From contig CAWGIM010000018.1 in the NCBI GenBank assembly GCA_963822615.1, positions 1 to 64,000 of the forward strand: a stretch of 64,000 bases of DNA. Direction: 5' to 3'. The first letter of the stretch is position 1, and every line of letters begins with the position of its first letter. This document shows, one piece after another, positions 16,046 to 26,334 of this stretch. The notes beneath the pieces were generated by a model that saw only the letters and a program-made list of their open reading frames with translations, had not been told where the DNA came from and ran no database searches. Both the position numbers and the translations under genes were made by a program. This stretch comes from Trebonia sp963822615. GTDB lineage: Bacteria; Actinomycetota; Actinomycetes; Streptosporangiales; Streptosporangiaceae.

Positions 16046-17485
16046 CTAGTAGGACCGGCCGAAGATGACCCGCTTGCCGTAGGCCGACGGCAGGTCGCAG
16101 CGGACGCAGCGGCCCTGCTCCGGCGGCCCGTCGGCCGGGATCACGCGCGCGGTGGCCGTGGTGGCGGCCTTGATGTCCGCTTCGCACTGCACCTGGCCGC
16201 AGTGGAAGGCGAGCGCCCAGCCGGCCTTGACCGCCTCGGTGAACTCGGCCCAGTGGTCGACCGGGACGGTGCGGGAGTCGCGGAACTCGGTGGCCCGGGC
16301 GAGCAGCAGGTCCTGCAACGCGGCCAGCTCCGCCGCCAGCCGGGCGGGCGCCGCCTCCAGCGGCACCGCGGACTTGCCCGCGCCGAGCCGGGTGGACATC
16401 AGCGCGGTCCCGCCCGCCAGGTCGCGCGGCCCCAGCTCAAGCCGGACCGGCACGCCCCGCAGCTCCCAGTCGTTGAACTTGAACCCGGGTGACAGGTGGG
16501 TGCGGGCGTCCAGGTGCGCCCGGATGCCGGCCCGGGTCAGCCGCTCCGCCAGCTCCCGGGCAGGCGGAAGCACCTGCTCGGCCTGGTCGCCGCGGCCGAT
16601 CGGCACGATCACCACCTGGTAGGGGGCCAGCAGCGGCGGCAGCACCAGCCCCTTGTCGTCGCCGTGGGTCATGATGACGCCGCCGACCATGCGGGTGGTC
16701 ATCCCCCAGGAGGTGGTGTGGCAGTACTCCTGCCCGCCGCTCTCGGCGGTGTACTGGATGCCGAAGGCCCGGGCGAAGTTGCTGCCCAGGTAGTGCGAGG
16801 TGCCTGACTGCAGCGCCCGGCCGTCGCGCATCATGCCCTCGACGGTGTAGGTGCGGACCGCGCCGGGGAACCGCTCCGCCGCCGTCTTCTCCCCGTCCAC
16901 CACCGGCATCGCGGCCACCTCGCGGGCGACCCGCGCGTAGGTGCCGAGCGCGGTCAGCGTCTCCTGCATCGCGTCGGCCTCGTCCGCGTGCGCGGTGTGC
17001 CCCTCCTGCCAGAGGAACTCGGTGGTGCGCAGGAACATCCGCGGCCGCAGCTCCCAGCGGACCACGTTGGCCCACTGGTTAAGCAGCAGCGGCAGGTCCC
17101 GGTAGGAGCTGATCCAGCGGGCCATCATCTCGCCGATGACCGTCTCCGAGGTGGGCCGGACGACCAGCGGCTCTTCCAGCTCCTTGCCGCCCGCGTGGGT
17201 GACCACCGCCAGCTCGGGCGCGAACCCCTCGACGTGCTGGGCCTCCCGCTTGAGGTAGCTCTCCGGGATAAGCAGCGGGAAGTAGGCGTTGACGTGGCCG
17301 GTCTCCTTGATCCGCCGGTCGAGGTCGGCCTGCAGCAGCTCCCAGATGCGGTAGCCGTACGGCCGGATCACCATCGTGCCGCGCACCGGGCCCCGGTCCG
17401 CCAGCTCCGCCTTGACCACCAGCTCGTTGTACCAGGCGGAAAAGTCCTCGCTCTGCGGTGTCACCCCGCGTTCATCGCGCGCCAT
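16046..17485 (-). CDS. proS: proline--tRNA ligase (archaeal/eukaryotic-type)
   Basis: A 479-residue class II synthetase that charges tRNA-Pro with proline. Motif 2 includes NQWANVVRWELRPRMFLRTTEFLWQEGHTAHA, preceded by VVRPTSETV; motif 3 is around GMTTRMVGGVIMTHGDDKGLVLPP. An anticodon-binding domain follows (about 290-390), then a C-terminal zinc-type domain with cysteines (CGQVQCEAD and CVRCDL) and a terminal Tyr (GRSY). That ending and the short length mark the ProS type 3 form, not the longer bacterial form with an editing insertion. It begins 50 bp after mscR on the same strand. Confidence 0.95.
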   Translation of the reverse strand: MARDERGVTPQSEDFSAWYNELVVKAELADRGPVRGTMVIRPYGYRIWELLQADLDRRIKETGHVNAYFPLLIPESYLKREAQHVEGFAPELAVVTHAGGKELEEPLVVRPTSETVIGEMMARWISSYRDLPLLLNQWANVVRWELRPRMFLRTTEFLWQEGHTAHADEADAMQETLTALGTYARVAREVAAMPVVDGEKTAAERFPGAVRTYTVEGMMRDGRALQSGTSHYLGSNFARAFGIQYTAESGGQEYCHTTSWGMTTRMVGGVIMTHGDDKGLVLPPLLAPYQVVIVPIGRGDQAEQVLPPARELAERLTRAGIRAHLDARTHLSPGFKFNDWELRGVPVRLELGPRDLAGGTALMSTRLGAGKSAVPLEAAPARLAAELAALQDLLLARATEFRDSRTVPVDHWAEFTEAVKAGWALAFHCGQVQCEADIKAATTATARVIPADGPPEQGRCVRCDLPSAYGKRVIFGRSY

Positions 17486-17535
17486 CAGTCGAGGCTACGG
17501 CACCCGCCCGGCTGGCCGGCAAGCCATTTACGCGC

Positions 17536-18621
17536 TCAGAAGGTGACCACGCTGCGCAGCACCCCGCCCTGCTCCATCTTGGTGAACGCCGCCTCGACGT
17601 CGCCCAGGCCGATCGTCTCCGAGACGAACTTCTCCAGCGGCAGCCGCCCGTCCAGGTGCAGGTCGACCAGCATCGGGAAGTCGCGCGAGGGCAGGCAGTC
17701 GCCGTACCAGGACGACTTGAGCGCGCCGCCCCGGCCGAACACCTCGAGCAGCGGCAGGTCGAGCTGCATCTCCGGGGTCGGCACGCCGACCAGCACCACC
17801 ACCCCCGCCAGGTCGCGGGCGAAGAACGCCTGCTTGTAGGTCTCCGGGCGGCCGATCGCCTCCACCACCACGTCCGCCCCGTTGCCCTCGGTCAGCGCGC
17901 GGATGCCCTCCACCGGGTCGGTGTCGCGCGAGTTGATCGTGTGGGTGGCGCCGAAGCCGCGGGCCCACTCCAGCTTCCTGTCGTCGATGTCCACCGCGAT
18001 GATCGTGCGCGCGCCCGCCAGCTGCGCGCCGAGCACCGCCGCGTCACCCACCCCGCCGCAGCCGATCACCGCGACCGTGTCGCCCCGGGTCACCCCGCCG
18101 GTGTTGATCGCCGCGCCCAGGCCCGCCATCACCCCGCAGCCGAGCAGCCCGGCCGTGGCCGGGGCGATGGCCGGGTTGACCTTGGTGCACTGGCCCGCCG
18201 CGACCAGCGTCTTCTCCGCGAACGCGCCGATGCCGAGGGCAGGGGCGAGCGGCGTGCCGTCGGCCAGCGTCATCTTCTGGGTGGCGTTGCGGGTCGCGAA
18301 GCAGTACCACGGGCGGCCCCGCAGGCACGCACGGCACTGGCCGCAGACCGCGCGCCAGTTGAGGATGACGAAGTCCCCCGGCGCCACGTCGGAGACGCCG
18401 GGGCCGACCGCCTCGACCACCCCGGCCGCCTCGTGCCCGAGCAGGTAGGGGAACTGGTCGCCGATGCCGCCCATCTTGTAGTGCAGGTCGGTGTGGCAGA
18501 CGCCGCACGCCTGGACGGCGACCAGTGCCTCGCCGGGGCCGGGCTCCGGCACCAGTACCTCGGTCACCTGAACCGGCTCGCCCTTGCCCCGCGCCACCAC
18601 GCCGTGCACGCTGATCGCCAT
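17536..18621 (-). CDS. mscR: S-(hydroxymethyl)mycothiol dehydrogenase (zinc alcohol dehydrogenase)
   Basis: About 361 residues. The catalytic zinc site GVCHTDLHY and GHEAAGVVE, the structural-zinc cysteines (CGQCRACLRGRPWYC), and the Rossmann motif IGCGGVGDAAV are all intact. Length and sequence match the mycothiol-dependent formaldehyde dehydrogenase/nitrosomycothiol reductase family, which oxidises hydroxymethylmycothiol with NAD. The ATG at 18621 has a strong GGGAGAGGAG site 8 nt upstream, whereas the earlier ATG at 18657 would overlap the preceding gene. It is probably the distal gene of the leftward operon that includes the HAD-like gene. Confidence 0.9.
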   Translation of the reverse strand: MAISVHGVVARGKGEPVQVTEVLVPEPGPGEALVAVQACGVCHTDLHYKMGGIGDQFPYLLGHEAAGVVEAVGPGVSDVAPGDFVILNWRAVCGQCRACLRGRPWYCFATRNATQKMTLADGTPLAPALGIGAFAEKTLVAAGQCTKVNPAIAPATAGLLGCGVMAGLGAAINTGGVTRGDTVAVIGCGGVGDAAVLGAQLAGARTIIAVDIDDRKLEWARGFGATHTINSRDTDPVEGIRALTEGNGADVVVEAIGRPETYKQAFFARDLAGVVVLVGVPTPEMQLDLPLLEVFGRGGALKSSWYGDCLPSRDFPMLVDLHLDGRLPLEKFVSETIGLGDVEAAFTKMEQGGVLRSVVTF

Positions 18622-18646
18622 CCCGCGGCTCCTCTCCCCAGTTAGC

Positions 18647-19135
18647 TCAGCTGTCATATTGGCGGAAGAACAGCGGCCTGGCCAGCCGCCCCAGCCGGTG
18701 CATCAGCCGCGGCCCGGGCGGCACCCCGGGCAGCCGCGGGTCCCAGTGCAGGAAGGTGAACCCGAGCCGGCGGGCGAGCAGGCCATCGGTCGGCACCTGG
18801 TCGCCGATCACCGCCCCGGGCCGGGGCAGCCCCCGGTACGGCGCCGTCCGCAGCGGCTTGCCGGCCGAGGCGAGGTAGCTCACCCGGACGCCGGGGGCGC
18901 GCGGGGCGGCCGACGGGCGGCGGGCCGAGTTGGTCGCGAACATCACCACCCGCACCTCGGGGACCTGGTCGAGCTGGGCGAGCAGGCCGGCGATGCCCTC
19001 GTCCAGCGCCTGCTGGCCGCTGCCCCACCAGGCGACCAGCGGCTCCACGTCGAAGATGAGGGTCTGCAGCGACAGCTCGCGGGCCCGCGCCAGCACGCCG
19101 CGCAGCTCGGTGAGCCGCTGGTAACCGGCCGGCAC
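18647..19135 (-). CDS. YqeG-like HAD phosphatase-type protein
   Basis: A 162-residue protein from GTG 19135. LIFDVEPLVAWWG corresponds to HAD motif I (usually DxDxT/V) with the second Asp replaced by Glu. VVMFATNSARR is the motif II region and VIGDQVPTDGLLARRLGFTFL is motif IV. The pattern is that of the YqeG/Gep4 group, whose known members dephosphorylate phosphatidylglycerophosphate. The whole gene lies inside the 3' part of the open frame of the upstream lipid kinase but in a different frame. A frameshifted kinase-phosphatase fusion is an alternative to two separate genes. Confidence 0.6.
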   Translation of the reverse strand: MPAGYQRLTELRGVLARARELSLQTLIFDVEPLVAWWGSGQQALDEGIAGLLAQLDQVPEVRVVMFATNSARRPSAAPRAPGVRVSYLASAGKPLRTAPYRGLPRPGAVIGDQVPTDGLLARRLGFTFLHWDPRLPGVPPGPRLMHRLGRLARPLFFRQYDS

Positions 19136-20513
19136 CGGGCCCGCCTCCCCGCCACCAGGCCAGGTTGCCCGGCCGGGACAGGCCGGGCAGCCGGGACAGC
19201 CGAAGCAGCCGGGACAGGCTGATCGCGGCGGCGGGCGGCGGCACCCCCGGGCGGTCGCGCGGCACCCGCACCCGCAGCGCGCCAGGGCGGATGGTGCACC
19301 GCACCGGGGACGGCAGCCAGACCGACTCGCCGTCGACGCCGACCGGGATCCGGCCGGCGTCGCTGCTGACTACCACCGTCCGCGCGGTCAGCACCCGCAG
19401 GCCGGGCGAGGCGCGGCCGCGCAGCAGGCCGACCGCCTGGCGGGCGCTGCCCACGTTGAGCGCCACCACCCCGAGCACCCCGCGGTCAAGCCGGGCCCGG
19501 CGGCCGAGGCCGGCCACGTCGCCGGTCTCGTAAGGGTTGCTCGCCACCAGCAATGCCTGCGGCGCGCTGATCGGCTCCTCGTCCGCGACCGCGCTGAGCC
19601 GGCTCCCGCGCTGTCCCTGCAGCAGGTCGGGCAGGGTGTCGAGGGTGGTACGGAGCTTGTCCTCGCGGTAGGCCGGCGTCCGCACCACCTCGGCGTAGGC
19701 GCCGAAGGAGGCGTTGTTGACGAACGCCTGGCCGCCGATCAGGCCGAGGTCGACCCGCAGCTCGACCCCGTCGGTGAGCGCGTCCAGGCACGCCGCCGGG
19801 TCGGCCCGGTCGAGCCCGAGGTCAAGCGCGAAGTGGTTCCGGGTACCGGCGGTGATCACCAGGAACGGCAGGCCGTGCTCGGCCGCGACCGCGGCCACCA
19901 GCGCCTGGGTGCCGTCACCGCCGGCTACCCCGAGCAGGTCGGCCCCGTCCGCCACCGCCTTGCGGGCGACCGCGGCCACGTCGATCACGCCGGGACCGTC
20001 GATCAGGAACACCTCCGCCCCCAGGTCTTCCGCCTTGCGCCGCAGGCCGAGCCGGCCGACCTTGCCGCCGCCGGACCGCGGGTTCATGATCAGGAACGGG
20101 TGCCGCACCGGGGCGGCCGGGAACTCCGGCATCCGCCAGTACTCCTTGTCCCCGGCCAGCGCCGCCCGGGCGGTGAGGCCCGCCAGCAGCCAGGCGCCCG
20201 CCGACACCGCCGCCACCCACAGCAGGCCGGCGAAGGCGTACACCGCCATCACCGCGGCCGGGGTGAGGACGAACGCCGCCAGCGCGAGCCAGCGCAGCGG
20301 GCCGCGGCGGGACAGCACCAGGAAGGCCGTCGTCAGGCTGACCGCGGCCGCCACCAGGCCGATCACGAACATGGCGACGCTCTTCCACTCGGCCACGGCG
20401 AGCACCAGCGCCACCGCCACGAAGGCGAGGGCGAAGCTGAGCCGGGCCAGCCAGCGCCGCCCGGGCGTGTCCGGCAGGGGCGCGTCGCCGGTTACCGCGG
20501 GCAAGACGGGCAT
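18654..20513 (-). CDS. diacylglycerol kinase-family lipid kinase (frame over-runs into the next gene)
   Basis: The frame is 619 codons, but the recognisable protein is about 445 residues. It starts with three or four membrane helices (about 20-125), then a DAGK catalytic domain with PFLIMNPRSGGGK, the GVAGGDGTQALVAAVA nucleotide loop and TAGTRNHFALDLGLDR, and a C-terminal beta domain ending near RPGALRVRVP. It would phosphorylate a membrane lipid, possibly diacylglycerol. The final 170 codons overlap the YqeG-like gene in another frame and look like shadow sequence. Either the natural stop was lost or there is an indel near 19140-19200. Confidence 0.75.
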   Translation of the reverse strand: MPVLPAVTGDAPLPDTPGRRWLARLSFALAFVAVALVLAVAEWKSVAMFVIGLVAAAVSLTTAFLVLSRRGPLRWLALAAFVLTPAAVMAVYAFAGLLWVAAVSAGAWLLAGLTARAALAGDKEYWRMPEFPAAPVRHPFLIMNPRSGGGKVGRLGLRRKAEDLGAEVFLIDGPGVIDVAAVARKAVADGADLLGVAGGDGTQALVAAVAAEHGLPFLVITAGTRNHFALDLGLDRADPAACLDALTDGVELRVDLGLIGGQAFVNNASFGAYAEVVRTPAYREDKLRTTLDTLPDLLQGQRGSRLSAVADEEPISAPQALLVASNPYETGDVAGLGRRARLDRGVLGVVALNVGSARQAVGLLRGRASPGLRVLTARTVVVSSDAGRIPVGVDGESVWLPSPVRCTIRPGALRVRVPRDRPGVPPPAAAISLSRLLRLSRLPGLSRPGNLAWWRGGGPGAGRLPAAHRAARRAGAGPRAVAADPHLRRGAAGRLVGQRPAGAGRGHRRPARPARPGPRGAGGDVRDQLGPPPVGRPARPRRPGELPRLGRQAAADGAVPGAAPARGGDRRPGADRWPARPPARVHLPALGPAAARGAARAAADAPAGAAGQAAVLPPI

Positions 20514-20577
20514 ACCGCTATCGTCACCCGCCCGGCACCGCGGCAGCTCACCCGTTGCGGGTGAGCGGCCCCGGGCC

Positions 20578-21861
20578 CTACCGGGCCGGCGGCTCGACCC
20601 GGTCGGCGGCCCGGCCGCGCCAGGAGACGGAGCGGCCCGAGTAATGGCGGCGAGCGGAATCGGCCGTCATCGCGGCGTAGAGCAGCGCGACCAGCGGGAG
20701 CAGCGGCGCCCGGAGCACCGACAGCCGGTACAGCCGCAGCACCGGGACGAAGCTGGCGGTCATCAGCGCCCAGCCGGCCAGCCCGGCGGCCGCCGCGGCC
20801 ACGCTGGCAGCGCTGATCCGGCCGTCCCAGGTGACCGTGAGCTGGCCCGTCGTGCTGGCCACGGTGGCCGAGTGGGGGGCCGCGTCCTCCAGTGCCCGGG
20901 CCAGCCCGGCGATGAAGGCGGCGGGCGGCACCGCGTAGATCAGCAGCAGCCCGGCCAGGGTGCCCGCGAGCAGCAGCGGGTTGTAGCGCAGCTGCACGTA
21001 GGCGGACCGGGCGACCATGCGCCAGAGGCTGGCCAGGTCCGGGTAGGGCCGGACGCTGCCCACGCTGGTACTGAGCCCGAGCCAGGTGCGGTTACCCGCC
21101 CGCTTGAGCAGCGTGCCCAGGGCCACGTCGTCGATGAGCGCGCCGCTGATCTGCTCAAGGCCGCCGGCCTGCCGCAGCGCGGCCGCCCGGATCAGCATGC
21201 AGCCGCCCGCCGCGGCCGCGGTGCGCCGCCGCGGGTCGTTGACCGTGCGGAACGGGTAGAGCTGGGCGAAGAAGTAGACGAAGGCGGGCACGATCAGCCG
21301 CTCCCACCAGCTCTCCGCCCGCAGCAGCGCCATCTGCGAGACCAGCGCCCGGTCGTCCGCCTCGGCGCTGCGCACCAGGTCACGCAGCGCGTGCGGCGCC
21401 CAGGCAATATCGGCGTCGGTGAACAGCAGGTACTCGGGCCCCTCGCCCGCGTCCGGCTCCGCGGCGGCCATGCCCTGCGCCATCGCCCACACCTTGCCTG
21501 CCCAGCCGCCGGGCCGCGGAGCGCCGGTGACGACGGTCAGCGGTGCGCCCCCGTTCCTCATCTCCTTCTCGCCCAGCTCGGCCGCGACCGCGCCGGTGCC
21601 GTCGTCGCTGTTGTCATCGACCAGGAAGACCTGGAACTGGCCCGGGTAGTCCTGGCCGAGCAGCGCGGGCAGCGTGCCGGGGAGGGTGCCGGCCTCGTTG
21701 CGGGCGGGCACCACGGCGGCGACGGCCGGCCAGTTCCCCTGCTCCGGGCCGCGGCCGGCCGGCGGCAGCCGCTGCCCGGTCAGCCAGAAGCCTCCGTGCG
21801 CGGCCACCAGGTAGATCCAGGCGGCGGCGCTGACGATCGCGACGACGGCAACTGCGAGCAC
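20578..21861 (-). CDS. HpnB-like family 2 glycosyltransferase
   Basis: A 427-residue membrane-bound GT2 enzyme. An N-terminal helix is followed by the GT-A fold with AAVVPARNEA, LVDDNSDDGT and the DxD-type LLFTDADIAWAP. A later ISGALIDDVALGTLLKR holds the acidic catalytic region, and a C-terminal part has four or so helices. This is the pattern of hopene-associated glycosyltransferase HpnB, but no other hopanoid genes are nearby, so the acceptor is uncertain. GTG at 21861 directly abuts the TAG of the upstream FAD gene, indicating translational coupling. Confidence 0.8.
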   Translation of the reverse strand: MLAVAVVAIVSAAAWIYLVAAHGGFWLTGQRLPPAGRGPEQGNWPAVAAVVPARNEAGTLPGTLPALLGQDYPGQFQVFLVDDNSDDGTGAVAAELGEKEMRNGGAPLTVVTGAPRPGGWAGKVWAMAQGMAAAEPDAGEGPEYLLFTDADIAWAPHALRDLVRSAEADDRALVSQMALLRAESWWERLIVPAFVYFFAQLYPFRTVNDPRRRTAAAAGGCMLIRAAALRQAGGLEQISGALIDDVALGTLLKRAGNRTWLGLSTSVGSVRPYPDLASLWRMVARSAYVQLRYNPLLLAGTLAGLLLIYAVPPAAFIAGLARALEDAAPHSATVASTTGQLTVTWDGRISAASVAAAAAGLAGWALMTASFVPVLRLYRLSVLRAPLLPLVALLYAAMTADSARRHYSGRSVSWRGRAADRVEPPAR

Positions 21862-23121
21862 CTAAGAAAGGTAGCCCGCCAGGTGGGCGATTACCTCGCG
21901 GGCGTCGTCCTCGATGCCGTAAAGAAAGGTGGACTTGCGACGGAGCAGCACCGGCAGGCCCAGCGCGTACAGACCGGGGCAGTCGGTGACGCCGCCCTCG
22001 TGCCGCAGCCGGCCCTTCTGGTCGGTCACCGGGATGTCGAGCCAGCCGTAGTCGGGCCGGAACCCGGTCGCCCACAGCACGGTACGGATCTCCCCGTCCG
22101 CCAGGTCGAGCGACAGCCGCCCGGCGGCGGGCACCCGGGTCGGCTCGAACCGCTCGGGGGCGGCCAAATCGCCGTCGCGCCCGCTGGTCAGCGCCCACTC
22201 GTCGAACGAGTCGAGCAGCCGGTTGAGCTTGAGGTCAGCCAGCGAGAAGACGTTGCGCAGCCCGCCCGAGAACAGCGCCCGGCCGTCCCGGACGGCCGCC
22301 AGCCGTCCGACCAGCTCCACCCCCAGGCCGGTCAGCGCGTTGAGGTCGAGGGTGGACCGCTCGGGAGTGCCGACGAGCTGGGGCGACGGCAGCCGCCGGG
22401 CCCGGTCGAGGTCGTCGACCTCGTCGTAGCGCTGGTCCCAGATGCCGGCCGCGTCCATCCACCACAGCACGTCCTGCCCGCGGTACAGCCGCGGCAGCCG
22501 GACATGCTCCCCCACCGACAGCGTCACCGGCCGGCCCGACCGGCTGATCTCGGCCGCTAGCTGCACGCCGGTCGCCGAAGCGCCCACCACCAGTACCCCG
22601 CCGTCCGGGAGCTGGCCGGGGCCGCGGTAGTCGAACGGGGTGAGCTGCAGCAGCGACGACGGCACGGCCGCGCTCAGCGGCGGCACGGCCGGCCGGTTGC
22701 AGGCGCCGCTGGCGATGACCACCGACCGGCTGCTGATCTCGCCGTCACTGGTCGTCACCTGGAACTGGTCGCCCGCCGTGCGCACCGACGTGACGTTCAC
22801 GCCGGTGCGGACGGGGGCGCCGGCCGCCTTGGCGAAGCGGTCGATGAACTCGGTCACCTCGGGCATCGACATGTAGCCGTCCGGGTCCGGCCCGTCGTAC
22901 CGCAGCCCCGGCAGGCGGCTCTGCCAGTTGGGCGTGAGCAGCCGCAGCGACTCCCAGCGCTCGCGGCGCCAGGAGTTCGCCACCTCACCGCGCTCGAGCA
23001 CGAGGTGGTCGACCGACCGGGCGCTGAGGAAGTGGCTGGCCGACAGGCCAGCGTGCCCCGCGCCGATGACGACCGTGGTGGTGCGTTCGATGACAGTGCT
23101 CCCAGGAACCGTTCTGGTCAG
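21862..23121 (-). CDS. FAD/NAD(P)-dependent flavoprotein monooxygenase-like oxidoreductase
   Basis: About 410-420 residues. VVIGAGHAGLSAS is the FAD dinucleotide motif close to the N-terminus, and GGVLVVGASATGVQLAAE is the NADPH motif near the middle. TVLWATGFRPDYGWL is the ATG-type motif of flavin monooxygenases/thioredoxin-reductase-like proteins. No ATG, GTG or TTG lies in frame between the osmC stop and the first Rossmann strand. The candidates are CTG at 23121, which overlaps the osmC TGA as CTGA, and ATC at 23091. The coordinates use CTG. The gene is coupled to osmC upstream and to the GT2 downstream. The substrate is unknown. Confidence 0.75.
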   Translation of the reverse strand: MTRTVPGSTVIERTTTVVIGAGHAGLSASHFLSARSVDHLVLERGEVANSWRRERWESLRLLTPNWQSRLPGLRYDGPDPDGYMSMPEVTEFIDRFAKAAGAPVRTGVNVTSVRTAGDQFQVTTSDGEISSRSVVIASGACNRPAVPPLSAAVPSSLLQLTPFDYRGPGQLPDGGVLVVGASATGVQLAAEISRSGRPVTLSVGEHVRLPRLYRGQDVLWWMDAAGIWDQRYDEVDDLDRARRLPSPQLVGTPERSTLDLNALTGLGVELVGRLAAVRDGRALFSGGLRNVFSLADLKLNRLLDSFDEWALTSGRDGDLAAPERFEPTRVPAAGRLSLDLADGEIRTVLWATGFRPDYGWLDIPVTDQKGRLRHEGGVTDCPGLYALGLPVLLRRKSTFLYGIEDDAREVIAHLAGYLS

Positions 23122-23669
23122 GCCACTTCGACGGTCACGTTGGTCGGGTTGGTGAGCGCGTCGAACACCGCCGACCGCTTCTGCGACTGGGCCACCAGCG
23201 CCTCGATGTCCTCCCGGGACGCGTCGGCGTCGATGTGGAACGTCACCTTGACGTCGTTGAAGCCGTTGCGCACGTCGCTGTCGGCACCGAGGATGCCGCG
23301 GATGTCGTGCTCGCCCTCGACGGTCGCCTCGACCGAGCGGAGCTGGATGCCGCGGTTCTGGGCGACCGACGCGACCCCGGCCGACAGGCAGCTGGCCAGG
23401 CCGACGATGAGGTACTCGATCGGCGTGATGCCCTTGTCGGTAGCCGCGAAGACCTCCGGGTGGTCGGCCTCGAAGACCGACTCCTGCAGGTGGCTCTGCT
23501 CCTGGCCGAGACCGAAGAAGCTCTGCACCTTGATCGTGCTGTGCACGCCGTTGTTCCACCGGGCGGACGCCCGCCAGGTGAACTGGGCCGCCTCGGGCGC
23601 CCCCTTCAGTACCTCGCGCGCGTCCAGCAGCGCCTTGACGTTAACACCGTTGTCAGCAACAGCGGTCAT
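23118..23669 (-). CDS. OsmC-family protein
   Basis: About 183 residues from ATG 23669, which has GAGAGGGG upstream; a longer in-frame start at 23726 would cover the divergent promoter. The OsmC/Ohr fold is indicated by GITPIEYLIVGLASCLSAGVASVA with the conserved Cys, and by the preceding Glu-containing strand. Only one of the two redox cysteines of Ohr-type peroxidases is seen; the second position reads KRSAVFD. It may act in thiol/peroxide metabolism, fitting the mycothiol enzyme and flavoprotein in the same operon. It is the first gene of the leftward run. Confidence 0.85.
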   Translation of the reverse strand: MTAVADNGVNVKALLDAREVLKGAPEAAQFTWRASARWNNGVHSTIKVQSFFGLGQEQSHLQESVFEADHPEVFAATDKGITPIEYLIVGLASCLSAGVASVAQNRGIQLRSVEATVEGEHDIRGILGADSDVRNGFNDVKVTFHIDADASREDIEALVAQSQKRSAVFDALTNPTNVTVEVA

Positions 23670-23719
23670 GGCTGTCGTGTCCCCTCTCACTTGCTTCCCC
23701 GAATTTCCTATGGAGTCGC

Positions 23720-23758
23720 TTGACAATACACCGGAAAAGCGGAGTTAACATAGCCCGT
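23720..23758 (+). promoter_or_regulatory. metX promoter, probably leaderless transcript
   Basis: TTGACA (23720-23725) matches the -35 consensus. TAACAT (23746-23751) is a -10 match 20 bp further on, a somewhat long spacer. Transcription would start at 23758-23759, at the A of the metX ATG, with no room for a ribosome site. No S-box or other Met riboswitch is seen. Confidence 0.45.
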
Positions 23759-24957
23759 ATGCCCCAGCCTGCGTCGACGCTCCCGGCCGGCTCGGCCGGG
23801 GTGGTCGAAACCAAGTACCTCGACCTGCCAGAGCCGGTGCGACTCGACTGCGGCCGGGAGCTGGGCCCCGTCCGCGTAGCGTACGAGACCTACGGCACCC
23901 TGTCACCTGCGCGAGACAACGTCATCCTGGTCTGCCATGCGCTCAGCGGCGACGCCCACGCGGCGGGCATCGCGAAGACGCCGCCCGCCGAGAGCACCAG
24001 GGACGGGTTCGGCGCGGCCGACCGCGACGGCGCCACCGCCCGGGGGCTCGGCTGGTGGGACGGCATGATCGGCCCGGGCAAGGCGTTCGACACCGACCGC
24101 TACTTCGTCGTCTCCACCAACCTGCTCGGCGGGTGCCGCGGCACCACCGGGCCGTCGGCCGACAACCCGGCCACCGGGCGCCCCTACGGCACCGACTTCC
24201 CGGTGATCACCGTGGCCGACATGGTGCGGACCGAGCGGGCCTTCCTCGACCAGCTCGGCATCGGGCGGCTGGCCGCGGTGGCGGGCGGCTCGCTCGGCGG
24301 GATGCAGGCGCTGGAGTGGGCGGTCCGCTACCCCGACCAGGTTGACGCCATCGCGGTGATCGCCAGCACGCACGCACTGCAGCCGCAGGGCGTCGCCTGG
24401 AACGCGATCGCCCGCGAGTCGATCCTGCGCGACCCGGCCTGGCAGGGCGGCCACTACTACGGCACCGGCCACGCCCCGGAGGCGGGCATGGGGGTGGCCC
24501 GGATGGTAGGCCACGTCACCTACCTGTCGGCGCAGGCCCTCGACCAGAAGTTCGGTCGCCGCCTCCAGTCAGGCGACGACATCCGCTACACCGTCACCGA
24601 GCCCGAGTTCCAGGTGGAGAGCTACCTGCGGCACCAGGCGGACTCGTTCGTGCGGCGGTTCGACGCCAACACCTACCTCTATACCTCGCGCGCGCTGACC
24701 TACTTCGACCTCGCCCGGGAGCACGGCGGCGGGTCGCTCCGGGCCGCGCTGGAGCCGGTCCGCGCCCGGGTGCTGCTGATAGCGTTCAGCTCCGACTGGC
24801 TTTACCCGCCGTCAGCGTCGCAGGACATCGCCGACGCGCTCGGCGGGCCGCCGCAGGCCGAGTTCCACGTGATCGACGCACCCTACGGCCACGACTGCTT
24901 CCTGCTGGAAGAAGCGCGGCAGACGCCCATCATCCGCCGCTTCCTGGAAGGTCCCGC

Positions 24958-24961
<4 letters not shown>
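23759..24961 (+). CDS. metX: homoserine O-acetyltransferase
   Basis: A 400-residue alpha/beta hydrolase-fold enzyme that makes O-acetylhomoserine from homoserine and acetyl-CoA in methionine synthesis. AGGSLGGMQALEW contains the nucleophilic Ser. The catalytic Asp and His are in the SSDWLYPP and YGHDCFLLE regions. N-terminal ILVCHALSGDAHAAG and the NLLGGCRGTTGPS loop are typical. ATG 23759 is preferred over the TTG inside the -35 box. Its TGA overlaps the ATG of metY by 4 bp (ATGA), so the two are translationally coupled. Confidence 0.95.

Positions 24962-26330
<1,369 letters not shown>

Positions 26331-26334
<4 letters not shown>

Noticed and set aside
20578..21861. Hopanoid biosynthesis cluster
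   Set aside because: Only an HpnB-like transferase is present; no squalene-hopene cyclase or other hpn genes are in the window.
19714..22560. 948-codon plus-strand frame over the lipid kinase, GT2 and FAD genes
   Set aside because: It spans three recognisable minus-strand genes and reads as Arg/Gly/Ala-rich noise; no ribosome site and no domain.
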